Positions 25,226 to 39,917 of a stretch of 64,000 nucleotides of DNA are shown in pieces. Under the pieces are notes generated by a model, which did not search any database, was not told where the DNA came from, and saw only the letters and a list, made by a program, of their open reading frames with translations. The stretch's first letter is position 1. Each line of letters begins with the position of its first letter. A program made the position numbers and the translations under genes. The stretch is from Holacanthus passer (lineage: Eukaryota > Chordata > Actinopteri > Pomacanthidae): positions 1,071,501 through 1,135,500 of the forward strand of contig JAFREQ010000040.1 of the NCBI GenBank assembly GCA_025331565.1, in the 5' to 3' direction.

Positions 25226-25458
25226 TACAACCTAAATTCCAAAAAAGTTGAAAAACAAAATGTCATGACTTGCAAATCATTTTTGACATATACTCAATTA
25301 AAAAGCAACAACGCAAAGACTTAATGTTTGACCTCATTAATTTGTGTAAATATCTGCTTATTCTGAATTTGATGCCATGATAATTGTGGTTATACCCATG
25401 ATTCATTCTGAGGATAATGAAAACCATCTGTTCCAGCTTTTGTAGAATTGGGGTTGTA
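25226..25458 (+). mobile_element. MITE-like element, copy B, short, with terminal repeats
   Basis: Starts gtacaacctaaattccaaaa and ends ttgtagaattggggttgtaa, an imperfect terminal inverted repeat. The inner part (gtttgacctcatta...cttattctgaatttgatg) matches the copy at 61664. It lacks the centre seen in copies A and C, so it is a deleted form. Confidence 0.75.
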
Positions 25459-26604
25459 AGTGTTTCAAGTCTACTCAAGTCTATAGTTGCTAGTATTCAT
25501 CAGCAAACTGGAAATCACAATGCAGGTATCTGAACGCTGAATAATAAAATGTCATTATGGCTATTAACATTTTTCTGTGTATAAGCGCCTGGGATATAAT
25601 AAAATATTCATACTGTGTAGCTTTGCCTGTCTGCAACAGCACGGGTACAGTACAGCACATTTACTGCAGCGGAAACAAGCAGAAGTCACATCAAACACAC
25701 TCCTACATCACTATTTGCATTCAAACCCAACACACACTCGATGGCAATCCCCTAAAACGTCGTGATGTAATGTTCACTGAGGAGGTTCAACAATGATCAG
25801 ATGAAAAAGAGGCACTACTAGTGAAGATATGAAGACACCAGAGTTTTGCTTCAGCTCCCCTGTCAGCACCTTCTGTACCGAGGATCAGCCTCATCGTCTC
25901 GTCACCGCCGCGCTGGCAGCGTTTCATTTTTCTGATTCGGAAACCCGTGAAGAGCAAGTTTCCAGAACGTTACACGAAGGAGGTTCTGTATGTCGGACCT
26001 CATCTTGCACCAACCAGATGGGTTTTTTTTTCTCTTGGTATTAAACATTTTAGTTGCTGATTTCGTACCCAGTTAAAACACACAGTAAAGAAGCGCAGTG
26101 TGTCTCGCATTAGACTAGGAATAAAGGACTAAGGCTTTACTGGGCAGATGGTCGGGCTGTTTAGCTGAGCACTACGATAGAAGCCGCTAAAAAGTTTGAA
26201 AGGAAAAATCCACGCCTCACGCTGTTTTTTTTTTTAAATCACGGACAAGTGCATTCAGGAGTTATTTGTCATCCAACCGTGTTGACGACTATTCTCGGCT
26301 TTGCTCTTTATGATGCAGAAACCAGTCTCTGTATTTCCTCTTTTCCCTTTCTGACACTGGTGGAAGGAGCTCCATGAGTCTGAGGAGCTCTACACAGGAT
26401 CGGCAGCAGAATTGCTTTGCATCTGGGTCAACTTTTGTTCGCCAGTGAAGACAGAGAAGACCTCGCAGCTGTGCTATCGTTGTGCACCGCTTAAATGCTT
26501 CACCTTAAAAATTCAATTTCAACTTTGGCCTCGTTTGAAAGTGACCAGTGAAGGAAGAAAAAATGTTTCATGCACCTTAACTCTTCTACTCTTCATCTTC
26601 TTGG

Positions 26605-26830
26605 GTCTAAAGCTGCAATTCATTATTTTCTTTATCAATCATTATAATTTGTCCTGTAAAAAAACAATTTCTCAAAGGCCAATTTGACATATTCAGCACA
26701 TTCAACAAATAAATATTCACATTTGAGAAGCTGAAACCAGAGAATTAAAAAAAAACCCATTTGTAATCATAATAATTAACTGATTATGAAAATAGCTGTT
26801 GACTAGCTTTCTGTGGATTTTGTTTGCGCT
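26605..26830. repeat. Dispersed AT-rich repeat, second copy
   Basis: Shares 'aaagctgcaattcattattttctttatcaatc', then 'gagaagctgaaaccagag' and 'ataattaactgattatgaaaatagctgttgac' with 34205-34450. Confidence 0.55.
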
Positions 26831-27598
26831 CGAATCGGGCTCCATCTTTTCAATCAGAGTGAAATACATCGTCTTCACTTGGCTCACTTTACAGCGTGCA
26901 CAACTCCGACTGCAGATCATGTGTAGAGAACCAAAACCTGCTGTTTTTAGTCGACGCTGCAGACGACTGCGACATTTCCTGTGGCCAAACAGCTGATGAA
27001 ACTGTCTCGATTTGACAACGAGGTTTGGCCTCCAACACCAGTCAAAAGTGCAGAGACTGTCGCCTGTAGCTGGTTTTATAACAGTGTTTTAAGATGGACT
27101 TGTTCGGTTGCCACTGAACAGTGTGGATGTTACCTGTCAGGTGTGCTACAAGGGTAAGATTCACTGCTCCTACATGGATTTGGTTCACTTAGTGTACATT
27201 TTCAGTGTGAGGATGTTATTTAGTAAATATACACGTCCCTCATGCTCAGACCTTAAACATTTAAAGGTCAGAGCTTCATGTGTTCATTTTTTCCCAAACC
27301 TCAGCTGATGTTTCTCTTTTGTGCAAGTACAAGCTGGTGCAGTCCAGTTCGGCTTCCTGTGGAGACGACGCTACAGGCTAACTAGCGCTGCCAAGGCTGC
27401 GGTGATACAATGTTTGTGCTTTCCGTGGATGGCCTGTGATCACCGCCTCATCACCGACTCCATTTTGCATATTTCCTTTGTCTTCAGACTCTCCTCCTTT
27501 GGCTCGTTTTCAACTCTTCTTGCCGCACAAAGGTTTTCCGCCCACAGCTCCAGTACTCGACCCTTCTTTTCACGCTTGTTTGTCAGATGTGTTAATTT

Positions 27599-27624
27599 TT
27601 TATTTTATTTTTTTAAAATTTATT
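27599..27624 (-). terminator. Candidate poly(A) signals of mapk8ip1
   Basis: Three AATAAA hexamers on the minus strand (TTTATT on plus at 27599, 27604 and 27619) lie 80-106 nt past the stop codon in a T-rich stretch. They would give a very short 3' UTR; a more distal site toward 24-27 kb is also possible. Confidence 0.4.
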
Positions 27625-27704
27625 TTAGATAGGTCTGTCCTTCATGCAACGTTATGTTATGATACAGTGTACTGTACAGGGCTGTGGTTGAAGGCAGGGC
27701 GGGG

Positions 27705-27777
27705 TTATTCCAGGTAGATGTCTTCTGTCGGGCACGAGACCTCCACAAACTCTTTATAGTACAACTGGAAGGCTTTC
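27705..27777 (-). CDS. mapk8ip1: mapk8ip1 exon 12: C-terminus and stop
   Basis: 73 coding nt after acceptor gtttttcag. It reads (G)KAFQLYYKEFVEVSCPTED then IYLE and TAA at 27705-27707. The terminal CPTEDIYLE is the invariant tail of JIP1/JIP2 that binds the kinesin light chain TPR domain. The preceding KAFQLYYKEFVEVSC is the last PTB helix (human RAFQQFYKQFVEYTC). Confidence 0.97.
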
Positions 27778-30700
27778 CTGAAAAACACACACACAGACCT
27801 CAAGTAAAAAACACTCTGATTTTCTTATAGCCCCCAAACAAGACCCAAAGTCAAAGTCAATGTATTTTCTCATAGATATTTACGTCCAGTACTATTTATC
27901 AAAAATCTGTAACATGATCCCATCAAACGTTTTTCTGTTCATGGAAGAGTTGAAGTTCTACTGCTAGTGTCAGAGGCTGTTGTGCTACTAGCTGACAGAG
28001 ACAATTGAGATATTCAAATTTTTTCTAAACAGAAACTAGTTTTCATATATGAAATGTACTGAACTCGCAAAGAAAACCAGTACTTTTACATTAGGTTTTT
28101 AAACCCATCTTCTTTCCACACTGTATCTCATCCAGTTTTGTGCCCACCAACACAGCTGGAGTCGAGATGCACAGAGCATCGATCTGCGTTGCTCTCATAC
28201 AGTCAGATCAATAACTGACAACAGCGACTACAATGTCATTTTCTTGTTGGCGAGTGATGTTGAGATGTCTGTCATGTAACCTGATCTGTCAAGCTGTTCT
28301 GTCATTTGTCAGGGGAGAGATTGATTCTGTTTCAGTTTACTCTGCAGAAACTAATGAAATTGAATACATTCAGTACTTCTGCCAGGACTGCACAATCCTA
28401 TGGAAAGCTCATATGGGTCAATCACAAATCATTTGGCAAATGTAAACAGTTCATAAGAAAATGGTGGAATGTTGAAAAATGTCACAATAAATATTCAAAA
28501 ACAGCAGTGTTTACAAATCATTTAAATGATACATGGATCCCGACTATGAATTAGTTAACAGGGAATTTGAATATTTAACAAACCAATAATCATGACCTCC
28601 TTGGCAGAGTAATGAATCACTACTTCCAGTAATTACTTATGGAATGAGAGCACAGAGGAAAGTGAGTCTAACTTGGGACAGACAGAACCACGGAAATACT
28701 GTGCAGAAATGAAAGTGAAATCAAAGTGATATTTAACAAGAGTCTTTATTTTCATGAACAAAATCAGTGATCTCTAGTGTCAGAGCATCCCTGAACCAGA
28801 GTTTGCATTTGTCAGCAGAGATGAAGTTAATGCACAGACTTCCTCCATACAAAGAGTCAATATCTCCATCGAGCACTCAGGCAAAAGAAAGTCCAACTCA
28901 CCCTACTGACTCTGCAAGAGGTTTGGTGGAGTTTTCAGACACGAACACATGGCAGGCGAACCTCTGGTCTGCAGGATGCTTAGTGATGAAACCGAAATAC
29001 CTGCAGGTCAGAGAGGGAAGGCAGAAAAGGCACTCAGAGGAGATTCGGTATTATCACAGCGTTTATTTGTTGACTATGAGACGGCCCACCTGTTTAGTAA
29101 GTCCCAGTGCACAGTATATGAAATGCATTATGCCAAAAATACCAGGATGTTCTACTGCATCCAACACATTGTACAAGCCAGCATGCTTTTCTTGCTATTC
29201 TCACCCACAAGATACGTCACATAGACTGAGCCGCTGAGACAGCAGAGACAGATGACAACTGACAGATCAGGTCGCAACAAAGGACGAGCACATTCAAGTG
29301 GAAGCGCCACATATTTTTTGCAACTCCTGCTTGTAATTAATACATTAAATTTGGCTCTATGAACTGTGGACGTATGAGCAAGAGGGTCAAAGTAGAAGGT
29401 GCAATGTTATGATGAAGCAGTGTGTCCTAATTGTATGCATACTGCATGAAAGGAGGAGCAGAAAGAAGAAAAAGTGTGTGATTTGGAAGGCAGCTTCTCC
29501 GTGCTGCTCTGCTGTTTGATCTCGCAGGAGTCTGGGTCGGTCGTCAGAGCAAGTGGCTGCACCTGAGAGGTGGGAGGGGCCACTGAGGCTGCGCTCTCTC
29601 ACCTCATGTCCTCCACACCTTTTCAGTTTGCATTACACACACATACTTCCATTCATCCATTTATAGTGACACCTAGTGGTCAGGTATTGTTTGGTTGCTG
29701 CAGAGAGTAAAAGTTTTTGACTTTAATTCCAGTCAGAAAGTACAAAACATGTGACTTGGTCCCCAGATCCCTGATTGAAAGTCCTACTTCAGGTTTTACT
29801 TACTTGCTGTTTTTGGGGTGATAGCCGCAGAAGGAGACGTTCTTTAACTGGAAGAAGTGATTGCACTCGTTACTCTGTGAACAGGACATAGAAAAGATTA
29901 ACATCAAGAGGATTCACAATGATGAGAGTCTTTTGTCTTTTGTGTGTCAGATGTACTTGTAAAATTTGGGATTGGGCACAAAGTTCTTTGTTTGCAATGC
30001 AGTTTTAAGACTTTCTGACCAAAACAATAAATTTTGTGTCTTATAAGCCCATGTGGAGTAGGAACCTGTATGTGCATGCATCACATTTTAAAGTTTAACA
30101 TATGTTCGGCATAGAAATTGTTCATCTGACAGGTGGCTACAGCTGTCAAACAAGAATGCAATGTTCAACCTCTGAAATGTTGAGAAAAAGAATTTTGAAG
30201 ATGCTCAAAATGCAAATCCTTAAGTAAGAAAATGCTTCCTGACACATCTGCCTGCAGTTTCTACTGGCAGCCACATGGGGGCAACATGCCTCAATTGTTC
30301 AATGGGATTCAATGGGAAGATGAGCTTTAATTTTACAAAAACTCATGTAGGTGCATTTAATTTATTTAGCACCAGACAGACAAAGGGACAGCAGGAGTCT
30401 TACTCTGTCGCAGGCGTAATAATCCTCCTGAACTGCCAGCTTGATGCCTTTCACGCTGATCTCCAGGATGCAGGAGGACGGCGGGTTGTACTTGACTGTC
30501 ATCCTTCTGTTGGTGGCAATCTGGAAAACAACATATGGAAAGCTCCTGTCAATTCAAAGTTTGCAATCTTAACTTGAAGCTTGTATAATACTGTTTATCC
30601 TACCAGATATTACATGAATTCTTTATTTGAAATGTTGCCAACTGCAAGCAGGTCCTTTATTTTTGTTGTGTGTTTCACTATAGGACAATGATCTACATGT

Positions 30701-33700
30701 GATGCTTATTTCTCTGTGATGTTGCTTTACTATACTAGTCAATAGCTTTAGACACTCAAACATGGACAAACTTGCACAACATGGGTCGTGTACCTTCTGC
30801 ATAGCTGCACACAGAACATCGTTTCCTTTGTGGAACGGCACCTGAACTGAGCCCAGGAACTTCAGCCGGTATCTGTCCATCCACTCGCTGCTCTTCACTG
30901 CACAGGAAAGAAATAAAGACACGAAATAAGCAAAAACCCTGGGGATAATATTCGAAGGCAACAAACAACATAACATAACAGAAGTTGAAATTTATTATTA
31001 CTTAATTATTTATTAAGAATTATTTAAGAAATTTCTGATGTTCACCTGTTGTAGTTTATGACCGTGACACATTTCTAAAATTTGAATTAAACGGAGCAAA
31101 CAAAAAATTATAAAATGTATTTTGAAGAAAAGTGATTAACTCTTTTCTATCACGAATCATTGCGGCAGTGTCTGTACCTTTGTAGCTCTCGGGGTCCTTG
31201 GTCACCTCTATGGCGTAGTAAGCTGGGAAGATCCCGCGGGCGCCGGTTCGCATGTTGTAGCCCTCGTACCAGTAATCCTCTGACTGGACCTCCACCAGCA
31301 GCGGATCATCCACCTCCAGCTCCAGCTCGTCGTCGTGTCGAGGGACAAACCTGTCCAGACAGATGAGGTTACGTGGAGGAACTAAGGGACTTCGCAGGCT
31401 TTCTTATGAGCTGGATGATCACCTGACACAGTTTCATCGTTGTCTGTCAGGCTGGATGTTTGGTTTATTTTTAAGAATCTGAGAATCTATGTTTTGAGTA
31501 TGAAACATTCGCCCCCTGTAAGCTCGACAGTGTCTCTGAAAAATGTGTATTTTGCTTCTTCATGAAGGACATGACTGTATTTAGCTTTGATTCACAAAGT
31601 TACAATAGTTTGGAAATAAAGTGTCGTCACGGCCACATACAGGACTGACATTTGTGAGTCCAGGCCGACTGCAGCTTCTATCTCCTTCAATCCCACAGGC
31701 TGTATGTTAATACTCAAAAATAGGTTTAATATCCTTTCAGCTTTTCATAGAAAAATCAATCTGCATCCTTGAGCTTATCTAAAAGGGAATCACAGAAACT
31801 CAACTAATAATACTTCAGGTGAAGCAGAAACATGCCACAAAAATCTAGAATATTATACACATTCAAACTGTAAAGCCAGTGAATTGCAGGAACACTTTAA
31901 TGAGCCCCTTGTTTTCAGCTGTGCATGTATAATATCCCGCATCATCACATGACATGTCAGCGCACAGAGATGCTGCTGTTCACATGACTGCGTTTCCTCT
32001 TTGCATTCATCAGCCTGAGGTCGTCTGCAGCAGCTGTAACTCCACGCTGCCAACTGGAGTGTGACTGTTACTGTGGAGGCATGAAGAAACGTTTTCTGCT
32101 CCAACAACTCACCCCCCCCAAAAAAAAGAAAAATGATTGATGGAAACGAGTCTGTTAAAAGGTAACTACGCCCTCAAATTCTGCTAATGTGTGACGTCGG
32201 GGGGTCAGAGGACTGATCACCGCTCAGTGTAGCATGACCAGCGACGCAGAGCTCAGAGCTAATCAGCCGTGAAGAGCTACTGTCAGACGCTCCGGCTCGT
32301 AGCTGGACAGACAGGAAGTCTGCTGGAGCTGTGACAGTCACCAGGAACACATGTACAGCCCCTTTGTAGGAACCTGTGTTGTAGCTCGGCTCGTGGCTCT
32401 ACAACGAGAGGTGTGTGTTTCTGTGGTGGAGAGTCAGCACATTTGTAGCTGCAGAAGGTTTTGCTCGCTGACTTCATTGCTAGTTCAGCTGTCAGATAAT
32501 CAGACATGCGAACAGAATAAAACCACCAAACTCTGCTGTTGCACCTTGGTAAGAAAAATCCTATTCTTAAATTTGTGTTGATGATTTATTGCTAATAACA
32601 TGTTGAAACAAAACATTTCACGGCCACATGTCTGAGTAAATGTCTCTGATAGTTTGATAAAAATAAGTGCTGTGTGTGACATCATAAGATCAGAACAACC
32701 TTTTAGACGTTATAATTTTAACCAAAAAATGTGATGTGATGTAATGTGTAACCAACATATACAGTAAGGAAGACTTACTGGAAGAAAAAAAAAGGTTCCT
32801 GTGTGAGGTGTAAAAACAGCTTGTAGGCAACTAAAGGTCAGATTTAATGGTGGTTGAGCTAATTGCAGAGATGGTGTAAGAAATACGAGCATTCAGACGA
32901 ACCCTTCTGACTCCAGAGACAAATAATCTGAACTACCCAAATTCATTATTAAACATGAATATTATAACGGACACTTCATGTTTAGACAATATGGCTGAAC
33001 CCTGTCTTTGCTTACAACCTGTCTGATGGAGGATAAAAAGCCCTTTGTAATGGCAACACCATGTGTAAACATAATAAGCATTTGCTCATTGAAAGCATTA
33101 TTTAATAATTCATCTATGTTTGAAATCATTTTCTTATTACAGTCAGATAAACCAAAAGTGACATGAGAATGATTTGCCTTTGTGACTGATGCCCTACCTT
33201 CGTGTTCTTAATACTTCATTCCTGCTGAGTTCTGTTATATTGTATTGTATATTTAATTTGTACTATGCAAACATAACCCGGAGTCAGTGAATTTGATCCC
33301 CTGACTTCTTGTGCGCTTGTTGTGTTGAGCAAAATGTCCTCATATGTAATAAAGGCCACATACGTTTTCAGTCACTGTCTAACATTTAGTATGGATGTAT
33401 GATGTTTGTGATGATGATGATGATGATGATGGTGTAGTTCTTCCTCACCTGTACACGGCCCTGTGGCTCTGATCCTTCTCCTCTCCATTTATGATACAAG
33501 AGTATAAGCCAAAGGACTCTGCACCTTGAAAACCAGAGAAGAAGAAAGGAGATAAGGAAAAAAAAAAAGGGGCCAAAAGACGAATGACGTCCACATCAAA
33601 TCGCAACAAATGTCCATCATATACAAACAGAAGACGCAATTAGGCCACAGTGTGTTTACTTCACAGCACAAATGCATTCTTTGAGAGCTATAAATCACAC

Positions 33701-36700
33701 TTTAATTAGCTGTGAAACAGATGAGCATTGTGTATTTCCACCTACGTTCCCCTGAGACATCCGCCACCCCCTCTCCTGCACTGCTCAGATAAACTGCTGT
33801 GGTGTTTCTAATGAGTCTGTGAAACACATGGATGGCATCCAAGAGGACAGAGAGGACTATTAGAGGAAACGGCCGCACATACATGATAGACAAATCTCTC
33901 ATTCTCCGTCTGTCTCTTTCGTATGAATCCTCCCTCCTGCCCATCGCTGACGGCTGCTTTACACACAAACACACCGAGATGTGGGTCAGTGAACGACAGC
34001 CTAATGAAAGAAAATCCTCCGTCCTCCCTCCTCTTCCTCCTTAGTCTTCTTTCTTCTTCAGTGTGAAACCACAAAGATGCAGTCTGGGAAAACATCAAAT
34101 CTTGGATCAATAGCTTTTGTCAGTTTTCTTCTTAGCACCTGGACACAAGTGATGGGATGTTCAAGGTCTCCAGATGATCTTTGGTGACTCGCTGACCAAC
34201 ATCAGGCTGCAAACTACGATTACTTTCATTGTTCATTCATCTGTTTATTATTGATCAATCGATTAGTTGTTTGGTCTATAAAATGGTCTGTCACAGAGGA
34301 GTAAAGAAACCAAAAAAATATTCAAAAAATTCAAATTTCAGAAGCTGGAGTCAGAGATTTTTGATTTTTCTTCCTTAAAAAATGAGTCAAACTGATTATT
34401 GATTATCAAAATTGGCAATTAATTAAATAGTTGACAACTGGTCGATTATTTCATTTGCCAATGCTCACTCACATTTCCTGCTGTCATTGGAAATCAGCTG
34501 TCTCATCAGCTGATCTCTTCCATCCAATAGCACGGCGTTCCACCCACATCACCAGCCTATCATCTTTCAGCTCTCCTTTCAAAGACGATCTTTCTCTAGC
34601 TCTTTCATGCCGTTGATTCGTGCACCCCTCCACCTCCCCGTCGCCGCCTCGCCTTCATCATCAATCATCAATTCAACACCCATCCGGCTTGTCACAGTCT
34701 TCAGTCACCGCCGCCACCAGTGTCAGGACTCCGGGGGGGGTTTATCCTGCTACTACTCAGATAGTAATTCCTCGATCAAGACATCTCCCCCCAGAGTCCA
34801 AAAGACTTTCTGTCAAGTCATAATATCATGTCATTTGTTGCAATAGTGAGTTCAGTGCTGTTAAAGGGGAATGCCACAGATTTTACACAGTCACTTTACA
34901 TGTCCTGGGGAGGATTAATGCATCTGTGAAAACGTTGTCTTTTGTGGTGTGGAGTTAGACGTGAACTAACCAGACCTTTGTAGCTCGCTCCTCATCTTTG
35001 CTTGAGGCTACTTTAACTTGAGAAGGAATAAAAAAGACAATATCTCAGTTTCAGCTGCATCAGTTTTCATCCTTATAGGAGCGCAGTTGAATCGGTGCGG
35101 GACTCTTTTAATAATGCTGCTCTCAGAGTTGTGTTTGAAAAAGACTCGCGTATCAAACACCGGGGGAAGCAAACACACCACGAGCTACTACGACAGATGA
35201 TGAGAAACGTATGCGTCTGTTTGCACTGCAGCGTTTGAGGATTCATAGAGTCGTGTTGTTTTAATACTAACACTAGAGAAGACAGTCAACAATGTTGTCC
35301 AACAAAATGGGGTTTTCTTATAACTTGAAGCAGCCAAAATACACAAGGTGGTGACAAAATATTCAGCAGAATAAAATAGAGGAAAGTATAAATTATAAAG
35401 GCCAATTACTGTCTGTGTCCTTCCAAACACCCTAGGACACTATTATTTTAATGCCTAGAAAAAGACTGGACAAATTTCTTTTTGACTGTGTGATCTGGAC
35501 GACAGAGAGGAAGAGGGAGTCCGGGGGTGAATCCAGGAAACGGCAAGCTGCTTTTGGCTCGGCGTCCCTCCGCCCAGCAGGCCACCTGACTGTCCAGCTG
35601 GGTTTCTGCCCTGAACGTGCTGCTGTCGGGACGCTGATAACGACATCAACAAAAAACTGCAGCTTTCATTTTCAAGACTTACAAGCTGAGCTGGGTAATG
35701 TGGCCTAAATAATCACACAACAAAACATTTTCATATACTATTCCTCAACCAGTTTCAGATGTGATTCTACACAATATTTCTATCATAAATGTGTTTGGAC
35801 TAAATTTACTAAAATATCTTTAGTCACAATCACTGAGTTAAATCGAACTCAGCGCAGACAAACAGTCACAATATCCACAGTTAGATGGATGATGATCTGT
35901 CTTGTACAGGAATATTCCAGCTCCTGAGCATCTTGTGGCTTTGCTTCATCAGCCACATCGCTGTAAGCCGTTTCCACCACGCTGCCAATTCAGCCAGTCA
36001 GCATCCACTGCTGTGTTAGTCCATGTGAAGGGAATCACACGGGACAACAGCTGATGTGCTTCCTGGTTGTTTCACACCTAATTCTCCAGGGGGAATATAC
36101 AGTAATGTCTTGTGTTGAGGAATGTCCGTATTCTCAAAAATCAAATCAGCTTCCTGAGACAAATGAAGAATAAAATGCTGATGTCAGAAGAAGCTGTGTC
36201 ACATTGGCACTGTGACGCTTCCCCATATGCAAACAAGAAGGAGTGTCTCAGTTTGCATGTCTTTGCATACTCTTACGTCTTTCTATTTACAGAACAAAAC
36301 ACTTTCCATTCATCACTTACACTTTTGATTATTCTCTTGACCCTGCAAATAAGACCCCAGACAATACAAATTTACACCCTTCTTAGTTTCATAATGAGGC
36401 TAAAAACCCCAAAAAATAATCATTATAACCAAAGTCAATCATTAGTTCCCTCACAACAAATGTTGTGTATGAAAAAAATGTAAATGTAAAATGTTAATAC
36501 TTTTCTTTCTTACATGGTGTTGCTTTATGACATGTTTGGCTGAGCAATAAGGCTCACAGTTATGACAACGTACTGTATGTCAGGTGGTAAATATATGCAA
36601 GATGTCATGAGATTAATGTTTAACGCAAAGACAATTTGCAAACACTTCTTTTGTATGACATCAAACAAAACTAGATGCAAGAAAAGAAAAACTTAAATTA

Positions 36701-39700
36701 TGCATTTTGTTACTTTTAATTAAAGTTTGGTTAGAATTATAAAATTATAACATTTAATTATTGACCAGCTCTAAACATGTGACAGTCTGAACTTAAGTTT
36801 AATTCTTCTTTTTGTTCTATTATTTGCTCATGTTTAATGCATATTCAAATGAAAAAATATGAATTCTGCCTTAAACAGAGTATAGATCAAACGATGCTGA
36901 GACGTCCAGCTGACAGACAAACTCGGATTAGAATAATCTCATCGTTGCAGAGATAAAAAGCCCCAACACACATGAAACATGGTAAAAACTCATCATGGAC
37001 TTACTGGAGGAGCGAGAGCGTCCATTCATGAAGACGTTGAGGAACTTCTTGGAGAAGTGCAGGTCGACCTCTGGAGTGGAGTCTTCGGACAAACAAGCCG
37101 TGGCCTCTCTCCTCACTCCTCCTATCCGAGCGCCATCCTCCTCCTCCTCATCCTCCTCGTACTCCTCCCCGATGGCCGACTCATAGGGAGAGGAGACGCA
37201 GTTGTCGTAGACGGTGGCCGAGTCGCTGTCGTCGCTGTAGCCTTGGTAACACTGCCGGAGGCTGACCAGCTCCAGCTGAGCGTGCTCGTCCACCACCAGA
37301 GTGTATTTGACCGAGTCATACGAAAGCCCGCTGGCCTCCGAGCTCATGGAAGTCCTTAGCGGGACTCTGCTGCCAATGCCATCCCCCTTTCCTCCCCCCT
37401 TCCTCATCCTTCCATCCATAATTATTCTGTCCACATCCTCATCCTCCCCGCAGTAGCTTTCGTCTGTGGCGTCCACGTACTCCACCGATGACCCGGCTCT
37501 CAGCATGACCCCGGCCCCCGTTCCAGCCCCCTTCAGGCTGAGGTCCAGCGCGAGGGAGGAGCGAGCTGAGAGAGCCATGCTGGGCGGCGTGACGAGGGAC
37601 TCACGCAGGATGCATATGAAGGCGGGGGGACGTAGACCTCGTCCTCCTCGTAGATGGAGGGGTTTGTCCGGTCTGGGAGGGGCTGGTAAGGAGGTGGGCC
37701 CTCTGTGTCGGAGCTGATGGACATGCGGCCCTGCTCAGTCTGCTGCGAGAGGAAAGGCCGGTCCTGTGCGTTGGGGGGTTCCAGGGGGTCTGCAGAACGC
37801 TGCACAGGAGTCAGATAGATCTCCTCTGTGGGCTCTAGATGAACGTCCGTGTGGTAGCGGATCCTCTCCCGGTGGTGCCCGCCTCCATCCGCCTTCCCCG
37901 CCGGGTATAGAGGAGCTGGTGTGTAGTTCTGTGGCGGCGGTGGCGCGGGCGGCTTCTCCTGAAGCTTGGAGCGCGTGGCAGCCGCCGTAGACGAGCCGTG
38001 CGAGTGTCCAGAGGTGTGGCTGTGTCTGCAGGGGGCGTCGGTGGAGGTCCCGCGGTCTTTGGTCTGCGCCCCCCCGCCCTGCACCTTGTCCTCGTCGCTC
38101 AGGCAGCTGTGCTCACGTGGAGGGGTGAGCTCACCTGGAGGGAAAGCAGACGCAAGCAACACGCAAACAGTCGCACAAACACACATGCAGACACACAAGC
38201 ACGCACAAAGGCCAGACGCACAGAGTAAATACACATGATGCATGAATGCAGACATGACCAAACAGACACGAAGGCAGCGGACGCACAGACAGATAAAATA
38301 AAGCACAAACAGGGAAAAAGTAGAAATGGTTAGGTAACGGATGTCAGGATTACGCAGCTAAATCCCCATTACTCATCAAACTCAGAGTGCAGCCAGAAAA
38401 AAGGTGATTGATGTGTTATGTCATAATCCATCGGCAGGAAATCCAAGCATGATATTTTCACTGTGGATGATGCAGCATGACGTCTGAAAACACAGGACTG
38501 CAAACAACATGTGAGTCCTGAGCGAGCATTTAAAAAAATGTCTCCTTGAAGGGAATTCAGATCTGCATTTTTTTGTGAAACTGCTACTTAACAATGCATC
38601 AACACAGATGGTATTAGATGCAAATTTACTTTACAACAATTAACCCTCTTATCATATGCAAAAAGAAAAAGCTGAAATTCCTCATGGGGCTGCACACATT
38701 TGTTCTGCACTGAGTCACTTTGATTTGCAATTCAGATTTAGCATTTTTTCTCAGATGACTCCTTAAAACAAACCTCCCTTAACTCAAAATGAGTCTTCGG
38801 TGCTTGTGAGGCCACGTGACGCCGTTTACCAGTTTGCATACGAGCAGCACCAGTTGTGATCCTTTAAAAAACAATGTTCTTTTTAGCTTTATCGACAAGA
38901 ATCTTTATACTGTAGATTATCTGCATCACCATTTAAAATTGAATGTTTGTTGATCTGATTTACACAACCTTTGTAAGGGAGGTTAATGTTCTCCTTATAT
39001 ATGGAAGCTAAAGATATAGGAAATGTTTAACCTGATGAAGGTCAAATGATTAAATACATAAATAATATATATGCAGTATTAAAGGGTTTTAATAGAATTG
39101 TTCCTTTAATTCTTGTATAAAAAACACATCAATTTTTCTTCTCGTTTCAGTTTGACGCTAACAAACAGTAAACTCGTTTTCTTTAGTAAATAAAAAAAGG
39201 TCAAAGTTTTTCTTGATGTAAAAGCTTCTGCTAGTTTGATTTTATGGAGCAACACTGGACAACAACACTGTTTCCCAGATCATTCTCGTGCAGCCTCCAT
39301 GTCATATTGTACAAACTATAATCACGAGCGACCAGATGGACAAATCGACCTCCTCATTGTCTAAAGTCTGAGACATCAAATGGCAAAGCGGCTGCAATGC
39401 ACATTCAACATCAGTTTCACTAGTTCATCAATCACCAGTTTGATATAAATAAAATTCAAAATTAAGTCAGTTTACCTGTTTAGCAAATCAAAAATGAGCA
39501 ACACACTGTTTCTATCAGGTTTTCTTTTGTTACCAAACATCACAACACAGTGAAAACAGTTAGTTTCAGGTCAACATTTGGCTGAATTTCAGGTTGTTTG
39601 GTGTGAATGCAAAGCTGGTAATGAGGTAACCAGCTCAGAATAATGGGTGAACACTCCCATTCTACCACCCTGACTTGAACGAGGCATAAAAAACAAGTCG

Positions 39701-39872
39701 ATTCATCCTCATTTGTGAAGGTTTTTCTCTTGGTGTGTTTTAAAATAATCCACATAACAAGTAATTTACTGTATCATTACTCCAACAGTGGTGATTTGTT
39801 GGCAGTGACTTTGGCTTGTCTCGCCTCACATGGTGCCCTGAAAAGAGCAATGAGCTGTGACAGGCCCGAGCC

Positions 39873-39917
<45 letters not shown>

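Larger units (their letters stand above)
23990..27590. other. Region between the convergent genes
   Basis: Apart from the repeats listed and a T-tract at 24470-24489 I see no exon. Any long mapk8ip1 3' UTR would fall here. Confidence 0.5.

Noticed and set aside
37466..38238. Several plus-strand frames over the large JIP1 exon
   Set aside because: Antisense shadows of GC-rich coding sequence.
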